A DNA stretch of 64,000 bases from Steinernema hermaphroditum (Eukaryota; Nematoda; Chromadorea; Rhabditida; Steinernematidae). Positions 23,235 to 35,284 of this stretch are shown in pieces. Position numbers and translations under genes: made by a program. The stretch covers positions 1,514,012 through 1,578,011 of the forward strand of contig CM059623.1 of assembly GCA_030435675.1 (NCBI GenBank). The letters are read 5' to 3'. How positions within the stretch are numbered: the first letter of the stretch is position 1; every line of letters begins with the position of its first letter. The notes beneath the pieces were generated by a model. That model was not told the DNA's origin and ran no database searches. It worked only from the letters and a program-made list of their open reading frames with translations.

Positions 23235-23340
23235 GGTTTAATTACCCAAGTTTGAGGTATCCCACTGGGTTGAGCATAACGCTCCCTCAATACTTGTTGT
23301 GGCAAGACACAACACAAACCAATGGGATTGTTGACCTGGA
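23235..23340 (+). ncRNA. SL1 spliced-leader RNA gene or pseudogene
   Basis: Positions 23235-23256 are an exact match to the conserved 22-nt nematode SL1 exon (starts GGTTTAATTACC, ends AGTTTGAG) and are followed directly by the GT of a splice donor (GTATCC), as in SL RNA genes. Downstream are a possible second stem (TTGAG with CTCAA) and a perfect seven-pair third hairpin (23295-23301 with 23308-23314, loop GCAAGA). The region between them, where the Sm site should be, reads AATACTTG, which is a poor match to the usual RAUUUUGR. A TATAAAGG lies just upstream. The exon identity is certain; whether the gene works is not. No 5S rRNA gene is seen next to it. Confidence 0.65.
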
Positions 23341-23430
23341 CTGACGAAGCGGCCCCAACAAAAAGTGCTATCCAAAGATTGTGTTCCGAAGAAAGGAGAA
23401 AAGCGACTACTACGGTGTGATGTTGTTCCT

Positions 23431-24901
23431 TTTTGTGCTTTGCAAAGTTCTGCAAATTGGTATATTCATGATATTTTTGATTCCTTTTCGAAAGATGCAT
23501 ATAACGAAACGAAACATGATTTTTGTAAAGTGCAGCATCATATTGGAGACTTCTAAACACAATCCTACGATTCTAAAGTTAGCGTTCATCAGGTTGTTTT
23601 CCCGAAAAAAAAGGAAAACATGGGAATTATCTTCACAAAAACTGCTATTCCCAGTTAACTTAATCCCTTCCCATTACCTCAAACGGCTTTTGCGCTAATT
23701 CCTCGAGTTCGCCCTTGGGAGGTTGCCGTGAACGCAGAGATTGCTTTCAAACAGCTGTCCTCCCACTGCACCATTAATCCGCCATTTGTTCCTGGAACCT
23801 TTATAAATCTTTCACTGTTTTCCGTTCGTCTCTTCTTCCATTTAGTTTCATTATGCGATATTCCATTGAATGACGTTCTACTTTCCAAGCTCTTATGGTA
23901 AACACTTTTATTTTGGATTTCGTAGTCTAACGAACCTTTTATATGGACCTCAAAAATATATCCATGCTGAACCAAATATTTTGTTTTTGCTCATTCATAG
24001 GAGTGACTACCGGCTGATCAACTATTTTGGGCTGTTTTCTGAGAGCTCATATTAGCTCATGAAGCTTCTCATCTTGGAGGCTAAAATTAAGGTCGGAATC
24101 TAGCTGCCTTTGCAGTATCTCATGAACACCCGACCAAGGTTGATTCCTTATCTCTACACATATTGGGATCAGTTTTTTTCATCAGGAGCTTGAAGTCATC
24201 AATGCATCCGTCCAGCGAATGCATAACCTAAAATACTGGGTTTAGTGTTTTATGGGTCTGTGAGCGCGCGTTTACCGAAAAACCAGCTACAAACAAATGC
24301 AGCTGTCGCTCGAAATCACCATAGAATGAACACTTGGAATGAACACTTCCACAATGAATAGAAATGCTCCCTGTGGTGTTATACATGAATGCGCAGAGGT
24401 GAAGATTTCATAGATCTATGTATGTCGAGCAACCTTTGGTAACATGAGCTCTCATCTTTAACCCAAATTCATTATGACATGTTTTCGCTAAGACTTGCCA
24501 CGTGCCCTTGCTCTTAATCCGTTGTCCAGACGCTTGTTTTTGCAGTCATCCGCGACGTAATTGAAATCTTTAGTTTAACTGCTGCCGTAGGAAATGTTTC
24601 TTTCGCACATTGTGTCACTCCAAAGCACGTTTTTTTCTGATATATTGTTTATTCCGACCTTTCCAAGTGTCCGCCTCTGATCGGGCCGAAATTTTGATAC
24701 GAGCATCCAATGTGTACGCTGCAGTTTTTAAGAGTTCCAGTGTCCCTTGGGTTGCACAATTTTTGTGGTGGTGGGACTAGGACCAAATTTTCTGCACGCT
24801 TTAATGCTGCCTAAGAAGGGAATCTCGCGAATCTTAGCGCTCTGCTATGCTAACAATGCATTGACTGAAATTTTACACACTAGTACTTCTCCCTTAGTGT
24901 A
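23431..24901. other. intergenic, nothing recognised
   Basis: AT-rich; frames such as 24747-25043 (plus) carry no motif. Confidence 0.45.
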
Positions 24902-25108
24902 TTATTCCTGCAAATTATCACCCACGGATGCTCTAGGCATACGAAAAAGTATACTATCCTTTCTCACCGGCGATTCTAAAGTGACTCGCAACTTATATTC
25001 TTCGTTTTTTTGTTTATATGTACTTTCTGGAGAAACGGTCTGATAGATGTAGGTGCCGACATACCAGCTGTTCTTCAAGTATACTTCGATATTCACTTTA
25101 TATACCAC
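24902..25108 (-). CDS. orphan open frame, possible terminal exon
   Basis: A 68-codon frame with protein-like composition (IEVYLKNSWYVGTYIYQTV, then charged residues) ends DNLQE. It lies just downstream of the frame-broken gene at 25154-26122 on the same strand and could be its last exon or a separate remnant. No family recognised. Confidence 0.25.
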   Translation of the reverse strand: MVYKVNIEVYLKNSWYVGTYIYQTVSPESTYKQKNEEYKLRVTLESPVRKDSILFRMPRASVGDNLQE

Positions 25109-25153
25109 TCACTGTCCGAGTTGAATAGGAACAGAACTGACAACAGGTGGGAA

Positions 25154-26122
25154 CTAAACCAGTCGCATTGATATGATTTCCGTGGTTATAGAATCGGAAC
25201 TTGCTTTGATATTCATAGGTACACGCTGCGAAATTTCGATTCCTCGATGTTGATTGTTCGGGTGTTTTCTGAAGTATGTTTCTTGCCGATAGCCGAAGTG
25301 TGGCCCTTTACACTCGCCCATGCTCTTCAGTTCAAAATGCAGTCGCTCAAAATCGATCGGTACCACTCTTTCACTGCCGAATCGATAGTATACGGATTGA
25401 ATGTAACTGGGAAAGGTTGTCACATTCAGCCAATAGTCCAGGAGTTTGTACAGAAAGGCTGAGCTGCAGGAACTTTGGCTTCTTCACGAATTCTAACAAA
25501 CACTTTTCGACTTCTTCGTTGAGCAGATTATTACAATCAATAGTGAGACACTGCAGTTTAGGCTTCATGATCAAAGAGCTAAACCTTCTTCGAATGGCGA
25601 TCTTGCAAAAGGGATCCGATAGCTGTGAACCATAGAAGTTGGGCCGATACTTGCAGACGCTCAATATTAAATGAATAACTGGGCGTTTCAGTAAGAGCTT
25701 TAGGGCGTAATCAAAACTTTCGAGTTGTTGTGTTGTCATCAGTGGACCATAATCAGTAGGCCTAAGCACTAAGCGAAACAGTAAGCGTACCTTACCCATA
25801 CATTCGCTAAATGCGCTCCAACCGTTTGAAGAAACGCGATCCAGATCAAATGATGCATTCTCCAACCTGTACTTTTCCGACGGTGGCGAATCGCGAGTTT
25901 TATTTCTCTTATACCCGTTATCATCGATATAAGATTTTCTGTAATGTACGTGTGTTTCGTTTCGAAAACGTCATCCAATTTGACGATATCAGCCCAATTT
26001 CCTGTAAGTGTAGCAAAGCCAGCTAGGTCTTTTACGCGCTTAGAACGCGCTTCCTTGACCACGTCGAAGATGATATCAGTCGAAAGATGGGCGACGTCGT
26101 TCGGCAGATCTTCGGAGTCCAT
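25154..26122 (-). pseudogene. F-box-associated-like nematode gene, frame-broken
   Basis: Starts MDSEDLPNDVAHLSTDIIF at 26122. A Leu-rich middle (LTIDCNNLLNEEVEKCLLEF, VKKPKFLQL) and a C-terminal part (YRFGSERVVPIDFERLHFEL to ISMRLV) are clear, but they lie in three reading frames. The changes occur near 25935 and near 25460, and no canonical intron that restores the frame was found at either place. The family looks related to the genes at 4470 and 6855. A fragment of the same C-terminal region recurs at 55135-55500. Likely a young pseudogene, or a gene with sequence errors. Function unknown; such proteins are usually taken as substrate-binding parts of ubiquitin ligases, but no clear F-box is visible here. 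Confidence 0.55.
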
Positions 26123-26159
26123 CCTCTCGAATCTTCCAAATGACTCGAATAGCTAACCG

Positions 26160-26900
26160 CCTCTTTTTATGGATGTGTGGGGAGAGAATAGCGATGCTTT
26201 GCTGTTATTCGCACTTTAAATTGCCCTTGTAAGATCGTTAGAATGCAGCCCAGACGTATAACCAGTACAACTGATTATCGACCCTAATCGGCTGACCCAT
26301 CTCTGCTCATAAGTATGTTGCTACTTTCGAGTCTGCTTGAGATGAGTATGATGATTAATTGTGTCTTATTAACATACCCTATGTCGAATTGCTAACTTTA
26401 AATGTGTAAGTAAATGTGTAAAACTCTTGTAAGTGATTTTCCCAACTAGCCAAAGAATACGTTGACATGTTTTTTTTACATTTTGACATGAATTTAATTT
26501 CCATGCATACGTTCACACCCTCGCCTAATCTTTCCTATCTTCGTGTCCTTCTTACTCATCGTCAACGCATGTTTGTCAGGCGTGTTTATCTGTTGTTCTT
26601 GGTCTGGCCAGACGGTTGTTTTTTCAATCAGAGCAGCAAATTAGGATCTTTAGTCTAAGTGCTGCCGCAAATAACCGAGCCTTTCATAGTTGGTACCTTG
26701 TGCTGTTCCCTATAATGACTATGTGTTCGTGAATTGACATATAATCGTCACCGATTTGCTCTTTACTGGTTTCCGGGTCCTCGGTCCGGGGAATAGATTT
26801 GAGATTTTGAACAAACGAAGCCTAAAAACTAAAATTACAGAAAAGGAGAGCACTATACTATGTGTGTATATCGCCTGGGCAATACAAATAAGCAAATCTG
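26160..26900. other. intergenic, nothing recognised
   Basis: AT-rich with T-runs; no supported gene. Confidence 0.5.
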
Positions 26901-26959
26901 CCAACGTTGTATTTTTGATCAACGGTCTCCATTCCTTTATTTATAAACGTAGTTACTAA

Positions 26960-27610
26960 TTCAGCTGTCTGGTAAATTAACGTTTCCTTGTTGCTCCTGC
27001 TAGCATCACTCAAAGATGAACACCGATCGGGATGAGTTCACTATCAAACACGTCTTTTGCTCATAAAGAGGCAGCTTGTCTTTCATCTTTGTTTGAGAAC
27101 GCAATTTTTGAAAGCGGTACGGAAAAAAAATCCTATGGTGTCGTACAGAGCCCAAGTTCGCGTGCTTTCAAATCACGATGAACGAGAATGAGGCATTTGA
27201 AGATTTTCTTTTTTCTAATCGCCTTATAATCCTTAAATCATAAGCGTTGTTGCTAATTCAGGTGCTTTTTTAATAAACGTAATCCTTGTTGCCCTTGATA
27301 GGATCGCTCACAAGGGAACGGCGAAAAATGCTACGCACCAATCGGGATGAGCCCAGTACCAAAGGACTCATTTTCCGCGTCTTATGCGCATGCTGAGGCG
27401 CAGTTTTATATCTTGTTGCCTAAGTTCAAGTTTCCAAATCAAAATGAACGGGAATGAAGCAAGCGAAGATTTTGTTCGTCGTAATGTTTTCTGAATTTGA
27501 AACTTTCCGATTGAAAGTAGAATGAAAAAACATATCCTGTTGCGTCGTACAGAGCCCAAGTTCGTGTGCTTTCAAATTACGATGAACGGGAATGAAGCAT
27601 GTGAAGATTT
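26960..27610. repeat. imperfect tandem repeat, unit about 300 bp
   Basis: The segments around 27015-27070 and 27335-27405 (ATCGGGATGAG...), and around 27140-27215 and 27540-27610 (GTCGTACAGAGCCCAAGTTC..., CACGATGAACG...), repeat in order. A third, shorter copy of the GAACGGGAATGAAGCA motif lies at 27440-27465. No coding potential. Confidence 0.6.
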
Positions 27611-27639
27611 TTGAAATTCAATGAAATTCCGCACAATTT

Positions 27640-28300
27640 ACTATTGCCCAAAGAGGAAAGACCAACTACCAAAGGGCATATGCTGCAAGGAATGGATGTT
27701 TTCAGCTTTCCCAGTACTTCAGACTGTTGTTTGGAGGCAGCTAAATTACTATCTTTGGTATGAATGCTTCGTGTGTGTAGTAAACTCCTAAGTTAAGATA
27801 TTCCCATAGTTAAGATTAAGTAATGTCAGACTGTATTAAATAACAGTAAACAATGACACTAATACATGAAGTAAGTTCGCAGGTTTTAGGAGCGCACCAG
27901 TTCCAGTGTTCTTCAGACTACACAATGTTTGTTGGTTGGTGATGGAATTACCGATCGTCAGGTTGGAAGTAGCCAAATTACTATCTTAAGTATGAGTGCT
28001 CCGTGCACGTCGTGAGTTCCTTAGCAATCGTTCGAAAGAAGATGAATAGAAAACAAGAGAAGCGGGCATTTTTGGGAACTCGGTGTTCGGAAATTCGGAA
28101 TTCGTAAAAACAATCCGTTGTTTTTTTTATTCTGATCGCCACTGTTGTGATGTAGTGAACACACGACCAGTCTTTATCGGGGAGCATGCTATACTGCATA
28201 CAAGCACAATATCATACCTTTTAGGAGGAGTCGGAACTGTCTAGACTGTCTAGTCTGCTGTGCCCTTAACATATTTGTACCATTCCAGTTTAAAATGTCC
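27640..28300. repeat. diverged dispersed repeat pieces
   Basis: 27660-27780, 27895-28005 and 29090-29185 share the order CCAAAGG..., GTTTTC(A/G)GCTTTC, CAGA(C/T)TGTTGTT, CCAAATTAC. 28140-28285 resembles 17740-17900. No gene. Confidence 0.45.
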
Positions 28301-28344
28301 GCAACTGATCATTCATTTTCTGCACGGTCATGTTGTTCTTTTTT

Positions 28345-28800
28345 CGAAACTATGTTGAATCGACTGAGCGGTCGTTCTCGGCCGTTGTTGTTGGCGTAAT
28401 ATTCGTCGCGACTCCCAGAAATCATGGAACACCAGGGAGCACTAGTTTCAACATATAGCCAAAAAGGTCCTCACCATCGCCCGACCATCCGTGCCGAAGT
28501 CTCGCTCAAACTCGCTTCCATCCGTGCTGGCTGCTCTGATGAGTCGGAAACTATCGATCTTTCATTTGTGTCAATTAAAATCACTGAGCGGTCGTTCTTG
28601 GCCGTTTTTGTTGACGCTGTCGTTGTTGGTTTTCACCCCGGTTCCCAGAAGGCATGGAACACCAGGGAGCCGTAGCTCGACCGTCTCGCCAAAAAGGCAG
28701 TCACCACTGCTCACCCACCCTCGCCGCTCACTTGAACCGAAGATCGCTGCAACTCAAAAATCCACTCCTCCATCTGCCCCGATAATGGGTATGATGGACG
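28345..28800 (+). mobile_element. short retroelement family S, two partial copies in tandem
   Basis: Two head-to-tail partial copies: GACTGAGCGGTCGTTCTCGG at 28358 and CACTGAGCGGTCGTTCTTGG at 28583, each followed by the conserved TGGAACACCAGGGAGC (28428 and 28655). The second continues into the CTCGCCAAAAAGGCAGTCAC part. Neither has the complete 3' end. Confidence 0.65.
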
Positions 28801-28859
28801 TCTATCTCGTTTATCGTCCTCCACCGTGTGTCAGAATCTTTGTCGCTCCACCAACTCAT

Positions 28860-29430
28860 AGCTTAAGCGCACTCTCTTCCGCCAATATAACTGTGCAAAC
28901 GGCTGCTTATTCTATTCCTCAGAATCGTGCACTTTGTCTTTGTGGTTCGATGCGACTTACAATCTTATTTCATGTAGCAAAGGCATTACGTCTTGCATGA
29001 CACCGAATAATAGACGGACAGATGATGTCTCTTGCAGCCGGCGTATTGTCCAAACTTACCATTGTCCAAAGATCTAACTATAACTACCAAAGGTCTTACG
29101 CTACAAGTGGTGGTTGTTTTCGGCTTTCTCGGGACTCCAGATTGTTGTTGGATATAGCCAAATTACAATATTCAAATTCTTTGGAGATCAATCACATCGA
29201 AATTGCACGAATAGAAAACAAGAGAAGCGAACAGTGAGAAAGGAATACGGTAGCGCTCGTGGCATTCATTTTTGGGCATCCTGTACTCTCGAGTAAATAT
29301 AATAAATATAAAAGATCTCTAAAAGATCTAATTTTTGGACTGCCTTCTCTTCAGCTAATACAACCGTACAAACCACTGTTTATTCACTTCGTCACAACGC
29401 TGCACTTTGCCTAACCTTGCCGACATTTGT
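28860..29430. repeat. diverged repeat pair within gene-free DNA
   Basis: 28870-28950 and 29345-29420 share CTCT(T)C(C/A)GC, A(C/A)AACCG-like, TTTATTC and GCACTTTG motifs in order. No conserved frame. Confidence 0.4.
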
Positions 29431-29570
29431 TTACTCCCTTCATTTTACTTATTTCCAGCTATATTGTTGTTTTAAGTTTTGTGATCATACACTGCGGAAG
29501 CTAGCGGTTCTCTTTGTGGTGACATGTTTTTGTGATGAATGCCACGAGCGCTACCGTATTCCTTTCTCAC
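29234..29570. repeat. 35-bp perfect inverted repeat
   Basis: 29234-29268 (starts GTGAGAAAGGAATACGG) is the exact reverse complement of 29536-29570, with 267 bp between. Nothing inside looks like a gene. It may mark the ends of a short element or a local inverted duplication. Confidence 0.85.
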
Positions 29571-30204
29571 ACACTGCGTGAGTAATCGCTGTTTTCGCGG
29601 ATATCATTTACGTAAATGGTCTTATTCGTAGCTAGAGCACAATGATGAACTATGATTACTGTACGTCCTCATCAGTGAATCACTTGTTTTGCTCTGGCCC
29701 TGCCCTTATCAAGGACTATCCAGACAGAAGCGATAATTTGCCCCGTGTTTGTCTTCCGCCTATAATCGCTGTTTTGCCCTTCTCCCGTGGCGCGTCACGA
29801 AATTTCAGTGAAAGAAAGTCTGATGAATTCGAGGACTATAAAATGGGTGGAAGGGTGAGGGCTGATGTGTAGTGTTCATGGATCTCTAACGCCTTCCTCT
29901 TGCAGGGCTATAGGCTCTGGCGCTAAGCTCTCGATAACGGATTCACATCCACTCCTTTTGATTTGTAATGTTGTTGCACTGACTTCTCCGAGTTCAATTC
30001 AGGTTTATTCCAGCAAAACAGCCCATTAACTCGCTAATCACTGGCAGGTGATTCCGCAATAAAGCATAGTTGTTGCATTTTGCAAAGGATCTGCTCTTTG
30101 CAGCTCATAAAAAAATACATCGCGGCTTGTTGCGCATCACCACCAATCTCTGCACTTTGCTTTGTCTAGACGGTCGGAATGATCGCCCAGGAGCGGTCGG
30201 TTTC
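29571..30204. other. intergenic, nothing recognised
   Basis: A 76-codon frame at 29642-29872 has no motif. No other feature. Confidence 0.45.
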
Positions 30205-30660
30205 AACCAGAAGTTCTTCCATTTGTGCCACCAACGATCGGTCGGATTCGTTAAAAGAAAATTCTGGTTTGGGGTCCACTCACTCTTTCCAAAGTTCGTC
30301 GGATGAGTTGAGTGAGCGGTCGTTCTTGGCCGTCGTTTCTGGCACAATGATCGCCCCGTTCAAATCCGTCGTGGCTGGCATGGAACGTAAGCCGCACCAC
30401 TCTCGCCAAGAAAACCGTCAAAATCGACAGCCCACCCGCACCGCCCACTCAAGCCGCAGATCCGCTCCAACTTCGAAGTCTACGCTGCCAGCCGATTCGA
30501 AGATGGGATTCAACTTTGCCCGCTCAGCCCTACCGTCGCGCTACTTCCGGATTCAGTCTCTTCATCGCATCGACCCGGCATACACTAATGGGACAGCTAT
30601 CTTTGACTCCGACGCCGTTTGTACCAAAGAAGGAAGAGAACGGTGATCCACGGTTCTTCT
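30205..30660 (+). mobile_element. short retroelement family S, copy
   Basis: The order of blocks follows the family: CATTTGTGCCACCAACGATC, GATCGGTCGGATTCG, GAGTGAGCGGTCGTTCTTGG, GCACAATGATCGCCCC, GGCATGGAACGTAAG, CTCGCCAAGAAAACCGTC, then ACACTAATGGGAC and GAAGAGAACGGTGATCCACGG. The typical tail after this is missing. Confidence 0.7.
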
Positions 30661-32548
30661 TTTTTAACATTATGAGAAACCTTACATGGCGAATGCCATA
30701 GATTCAAGAGCAAATGAAAGTACCTACTACTTCGAATTTGTGATAATTCTGTTATTGTAAAGTCCTCATATTCCCTATTGGCCTCCGTTTAATGAACGTG
30801 ACTTAACGAACAAAGACGGTTCCTTGGTCTTTTGTACTGTTAAATTACACATACAATTGAATTTCCAACGTAGACCAGCTTAATTTTAGTTGGCATAGTG
30901 CGTATTCTGTGGCTTAGTGCAAAACAAGTAGCGGAAATTATCTGAATCTTTAAGGAACGGCCTTCATGATATCTCAAATACTCTAGGCACGGCTGCAAGT
31001 TAGCATTTCTCATTTAAAAATCTGACTGTAAATGTGACACAACCAAGCAAACCTCAAAGCACTACAAGCTGTCGGAGAAGTATGAGGCTTCAGAACTATG
31101 AGGCTTCAGATGGAAGTGACAACACTTTCACCTGTTTTCTGTCGCATACAGAAGGACATGTCCTTTCCGCTATAGTGGACTTTTAAATTTAACACGACTC
31201 TTGAATGTATGTACTCCAGTACAAGTTGTTCGGAATTAAATATCAGCACCCTCAGTCGTATGTCTACGTTCAATATTTTCCTCTAATAAGGCTTAGTTTA
31301 ATTGTCATGCAAATCTATTTGAACTCCCGTTTCCTTCATAACAGGATTCTGCTTCAAACTATTCCTCTTCCTAAAGGGTTTCTACGCAAAAAAGTGCCCT
31401 CTAGACAGATGTCTGAGGAGTCATTTCTCAGGACATCAAGGCGGAAAAGGAACTGACCGATCTCTATGCCTGAAACTGTTTATTCCACATCAGAATTATT
31501 CGCGGATCACAGCTCCAACCGTCGCCGGTACGGCTGGTTGGGAAGTCCTTGTACTACCTGAAATCATTCCATCCACTGTTGACCGTTTGGCTGATTTCCC
31601 TCGTCCGATTTTCACACGAGATGGACTTCCACCTGTTAACTTATCTTCCGGTCAGTAGAATCGGTGTTTTGTGCTTCCTTTCGCCATCATTTTGATCTTG
31701 TTGGCGTTGATCTGTAGTGCGAACCGACGGGATATTCCGTCGAACTCATCTAGCATCTGTTGGAACTCTTGGGCGTTAGAAATGAAACTACGTGGCTGGC
31801 GGATTTTACCGATCGACCGATCTCAACTTAGGACGCTGACAGAAATGACGTTGCAGACTGTCTGCATAGGTACCCTTTTTTGGACCAGCCTGCATGAGGA
31901 AGCGAGGAGCGGTCGGTTGCATACAGCAGACAAAATGAGTCCGTTGAACTGACACCGACCGATTACAAATGAGCCACACAGAGAAATCAGAGGGGAGCGG
32001 CTCACCGTACCTCTGGGGCCCATAAGGCATCCATTTGTTTGATGGTTTAGCCTTCAATAAATACGATTTTCTGGAATCACACTCTTCTGTGGCACTTGTG
32101 TTTTTGTCTTCTGGCAATTTTCCAACTCTTGTTTCCTCCTCCACAGCTGCAAACATCACACTACTTAAACATTGTGTACTTAAGTGATGTCTGACGTTCA
32201 GCCTTTCCACGGAAAGAAACAGAAGTCTGCAAAGGGTATCTCATCTTCATGATTGTTTTTTGTTTGTCTCGAGCCTTTCTCCAGTCGGTCATTCCAACCC
32301 TTTTACGTATAATCGTTATTTAAACGGGGAGTACTTAGGCGATAAATGTGATTTACGACTTTCGTGGACTCATTTACACAATGCCTCGTGGCTGACAGCT
32401 CGTGCCGAAGGTTAACTGTATCAATCTTCTGTCTGGCCGGATCCACGCCCACCCACCGCGATTCGGCCAGACTATTATTTTCAAAGATGTCTGCGCGCGA
32501 TACTGCATTGTCCCAGCTGCAAAGATGCCTTTCAGACGTGATATCATC
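30661..32548. other. intergenic; unassigned open frames
   Basis: Frames at 31671-31952 (plus; one hydrophobic stretch AIILILLALICS) and 31806-32210 (minus) overlap on opposite strands and have no recognisable family. The plus strand at 31480-31660 also reads open without a start. A decayed gene is possible but not shown. Confidence 0.35.
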
Positions 32549-34282
32549 ATGAATTCCACTGACCCCATTATCCGCTCCCCGGACGACGTCTCTACCATGG
32601 CTACCGTATTCACAGCCATCCACTGTAGCACCGGAACCATCGGAATCCTGGCTAATTTGTTTGTATTCTACTGTATCTTCTGCAAGAGTCAGAATTCCAT
32701 ACGGGAGTACCGTATCCTATTGGCCAACTCGGCCATAACGGACTTGATCTGTACCTCAGCTCTACTATTCCTTCAGCCCAGGTAGGTCCTTCCAACATAG
32801 GCTGATATGAACCTGAACATTTCAGGCTGATCCCTCATGTATTTGTCTTCATCTATATAGCCGAGGGACCGGCAAAACTCTTCGGTCCTCAAGTGGCCTA
32901 CTACGCTTACTGTATCGTCCTCAACATGATCTTTTATACGTTCTTTTCATTCCCGTTCTCCTTTGGCTATCGATACTACGTTCTTGTACGTCGACCGCCA
33001 ACCCAGCAGCGCCTCATTTGTATCTGCCTCGGTCTCTATTCGATCGCTTTCTGTCAACTCGTAAGTTGATTAGTCTTTTAAAGACGCGGGAACTCATTAC
33101 GCAAATGGCTCTTTATGTTGAAAACAAGTAACTTTGGCAACACACCGAAAACAAGTCCTCTGATTCACGGCTTAGGGGAATGCCAAGAAAAACGTTGAAC
33201 GAGTACTATGATCACAGAACGTAGAGGGCATTTCTTGAACAAGATGACAGCTTGATGTAGCCAAGGGCAAGTTACAGGAAGAGTTGCCCTTTCACGTACT
33301 AACCACAAAATTTCACTCAGGACATAGTTTTCCTGAAAACCTTAAAAAACAGGGTAGCCCTATCTTTATGCAACAGACTGCACATACAAGGTGCGGCATA
33401 AATACTGTTACAAGAAAAAACAGCTAAATCTTTTCAAATAACATGATAAAACTTAACGTCATTTACCATTCGAAAGAGCAGGAAATTCTTTACATAATAC
33501 AATCACACGCTCTCAAAATGACCTCCTTCGGCGGCGATGCAAGCGTCAAGACGTTTCCGGAAGCTCAAAAGTGGGTGATCCAAAGGGCTCTTTTCAAGCC
33601 GGTCTAGTAACCCTGAATTCGTTTAGATCCTCTTCATAAACTCGCAGTCTCCCACGGATCACATCCGGAACTACGTAGAAAAACACCTCCCCGAAATCGA
33701 CATCACCAACGAGGTCGTGTCAGGAAACGATGGAGCCCGAGATCCACTCACTTTCGTTACCCTCTTCCTCATCTGCGTTCCCATGTTTCCCATCTACATC
33801 ATCGTCATCATCATACGGAGACGTGTCCACCGTATGCTTGACGGTGGCTCATTCAGTGATCGGACTAAGCAGGCGCATCGTAGTCTCATACTGGTATGTT
33901 TCTTCGTTATACAAGTAATGATACAAGTTCATTTATTTCAGGCTCTCACTGTCCACGCCGCCCTTCCGGTCTGCTTCATCTTCCCGCCAATTTTGATCTA
34001 TGCCTGCTATCATCTCGTTCCATGTCTCCGCTTCCACTTCATCGAGTTCCTCGTCTTCACTATGTTCGCCTGGACGCACATGTTTAACCCATTTGTTACG
34101 GTAGGTGTAGTTGCCGTCGACATTGTCACCATAGGAATGTTTAGATTTACTTCGTCCGTCCATATAATCGGGCTGCACGTCACATGTTCTTCTTTTGGAA
34201 GCGCGGCGCAATTCGGCAAGGCACCGAGACGTCCATGTATCCGTCAAGTATCTCTTATGCAGGGAAAAACCCATCTCCCTAA
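32549..34282 (+). CDS. serpentine receptor class d-like chemoreceptor 1
   Basis: Exons: 32549-32781, 32826-33060, 33627-33893, 33942-34100, 34145-34282 (343 residues). Starts MNSTDPIIRSPDD with an N-glycosylation site, then seven predicted helices (first TGTIGILANLFVFYCIF). Srd-type landmarks: FGPQVAYYAYCIVLN before helix 3, SFGYRYYVL after it, and FVRPYNR after the last helix. Such receptors sit in sensory cilia of nematode chemosensory neurons (family knowledge). All junctions are GT-AG and phases agree. Intron 2 is 566 nt, against 85 nt in the paralogue at 53160-54415, because it holds a transposon remnant. The two genes share every intron position. Confidence 0.85.
33503..33590 (-). mobile_element. 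Tc1/mariner-type transposase C-terminal remnant
   Basis: The minus strand encodes LLSFRKRLDACIAAEGGHFE followed by a stop, a typical C-terminal end of mariner/Tc1-group transposases. Downstream on that strand (33360-33420) is TATTTATGCCGCACC, a sequence common near such element ends. The catalytic region is missing. It lies antisense inside intron 2 of the srd-like gene. Confidence 0.6.
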
Positions 34283-35284
34283 GGAATTATTTTGTGACAA
34301 AATATTTTAATAAGCAATTATAAATTTGTGACCAATGGTTGCGTACGACGCTTGCTTGTTAGGGAGTGACAAATCTTTGATTTCAACTGATGAGATGAGA
34401 TCGGAAATGAAGGCGGAGTAAGAAACGGTATTAGAAGGCTATGCTCGAAGGCCAGAGGTGTACAGTAAAGTGTACCCGGTTGGAAACAAAATCAGTCAGA
34501 AGGTCCAGTGTTCGGATTCACCCATTTTACGCACTTTAGAATCAGACAGTGAAATATATTTCAGAATTTGTAGCAAAAAGGGGATTTCTTGAAGCCATGA
34601 CCGTCACTTCCAACTTAACGATTTGGAAGTCAACTTTGTTTGCTGTCTCGATCGTGCATGTCTGACTTCACGAAATGCTGAATATTCATTAGGATCAAGG
34701 ACACAAGGACACTTACCAACAACTACTAGTCTAATTGGTGCCTATTGTGCGCAAAACTAAGACGAAGCCTACACGGAACAAGCCAAACAAACCTGGATTT
34801 TTGCCCATGGACAAACACGTGGCCAGTTACGATTTTGTCAATGGTGAATTTGAAACGACAGTTCTGTCGGTTGCCCGCTGTCAGCATCACATTTCAAACT
34901 TCGCTTCCATCGACAGAAATAACAAGATTCTCAGTTGTCCACCCATAGGAGGACTTAGCAATGAAGTTGAGTTATTGGGATGCATCTGCACGACTTGACT
35001 ATTCAAGGACAACACGAACCTTCTAGGTAAAGGGAATTAAACGAGTAGCCCAAAGCCATAAGGTGGCTGTTTTCGAACCCATTTTCAATTTTGAGTCGTA
35101 TTTTTTCAACAAGCTTAACTACAGGAAGCATACACAATGTTCTACATCTGGTACATCTTGACACATTGCGATTGCACAGCATTACGAAGAACTGCAGATG
35201 ACTACCGACAAGGCGCAGTAACAAGGTTGGATTCGAGGGCGTAAATGGTTTTATCCAGTGTCAGGGAGAATTGACGTTCAGGCA
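34283..35284. other. intergenic, nothing recognised
   Basis: Short frames only (for example 34735-34998). No gene supported. Confidence 0.45.

Noticed and set aside
25762..25795. 34-nt intron (GTAAGG...TTAG) in the F-box-associated-like gene
   Set aside because: Too short, and removing it breaks a frame that is open when read through.
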